In this document: positions 63,771 through 64,000 of the stretch, piece by piece
How the letters are laid out: every line of letters starts with the position of its first letter
How positions within the stretch are numbered: the first letter of the stretch is position 1
Source: Anas platyrhynchos
Taxonomy: Eukaryota; Chordata; Aves; Anseriformes; Anatidae
Length of the DNA stretch: 64,000 nucleotides
Reading direction: 5' to 3'
Assembly (NCBI RefSeq): GCF_047663525.1
Contig: NC_092589.1
Coordinates: 103,182,501 to 103,246,500, forward strand
The notes under the pieces: generated by a model
What the model was told of the DNA's origin: nothing
The model's database searches: none
What the model saw: only the letters and a program-made list of their open reading frames with translations
Translations under genes and position numbers: made by a program

Positions 63771-64000
63771 TACCAGCCAAATAAGAAAATAAATAAATAA
63801 AAAGGACAGAAACAACAGCAAAAAATCTCAGATAATAGGCCTGCAAGAAGGCAAGTGAAACAGAGATCAGAAATCAAGCTGATTACTTTATTGACATGCT
63901 GATGCATGTAGCAAGGGACTGGGTGGGTTTTATATTCTTGCTCTCTACCTTCAGGCAGTGATTTACTCTGCAGAGGTGGTACAGAGATGGTGGAGAGGAA
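63771..64000. other. Non-coding right edge
   Basis: No gene or repeat family recognised. Confidence 0.5.

Noticed and set aside
63365..63907. 180-codon Phe/Leu/Ser-rich minus-strand frame
   Set aside because: It is a translation of the AAAAG array plus flanking sequence, with no domain and no sign of an exon.
1..64000. CRISPR arrays, operons, tRNA or rRNA genes, phage or prokaryotic defence systems
   Set aside because: The DNA is vertebrate nuclear sequence. The only regular repeats are simple or tandem repeats without spacers, and no RNA gene fold was recognised.

Overview
The window is vertebrate, almost certainly avian, nuclear DNA. It holds one recognisable protein-coding gene, SOX11, an intronless SoxC-group transcription factor on the + strand (CDS 7051-8262, 403 codons). 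The avian call rests on CR1 LINE fragments as the main interspersed repeat, a solo LTR with the TGTCCTGGTTT...AACCACGACA ends common in bird genomes, and a SOX11 close to the ~400-residue bird length rather than the 441-residue human length. The LTR hints at a neoavian bird more than a chicken, but the species cannot be fixed from sequence alone.

Layout. 1-6040: AT-rich upstream flank with no convincing gene. 6040-8330: CpG island holding the SOX11 promoter (inverted CCAAT box, CRE-like site), a GC-rich 5' UTR free of ATG, and the whole CDS. 8263 to about 14605: probable long 3' UTR, with a proximal AATAAA at 9650 and a distal signal with GU-rich downstream sequence at 14579. A second, separate CpG island (about 9880-10335) lies inside this presumed 3' UTR and is followed by a good 5' splice-site consensus. 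About 14600-64000: gene desert, AT-rich, with no multi-codon homology to any host gene I recognise. It contains four CR1 fragments, all on the minus strand (25222-26491, 33640-34100, 47301-47620, 55529-55610), a 589-bp solo LTR with perfect 5-bp target duplications (30691-31279), many microsatellites, a 23-base C run, a hexanucleotide purine array and a pentanucleotide AAAAG array.

Interpretation. SOX11-type developmental regulators commonly sit in deserts rich in distant enhancers. The desert here is therefore most plausibly regulatory, but individual enhancers cannot be identified without alignment. The best sequence-visible candidate is around 42480-42930, which carries an 11-bp perfect inverted repeat and a cluster of homeodomain/SOX-like words. 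There are no CRISPR arrays, tRNA or rRNA genes, or prokaryotic features. I did not find an undescribed multi-gene system. The points most worth a second look are the second CpG island with its splice donor, the 42.5-kb inverted repeat, and the CpG-bearing GC patch at 56.5-57.0 kb.
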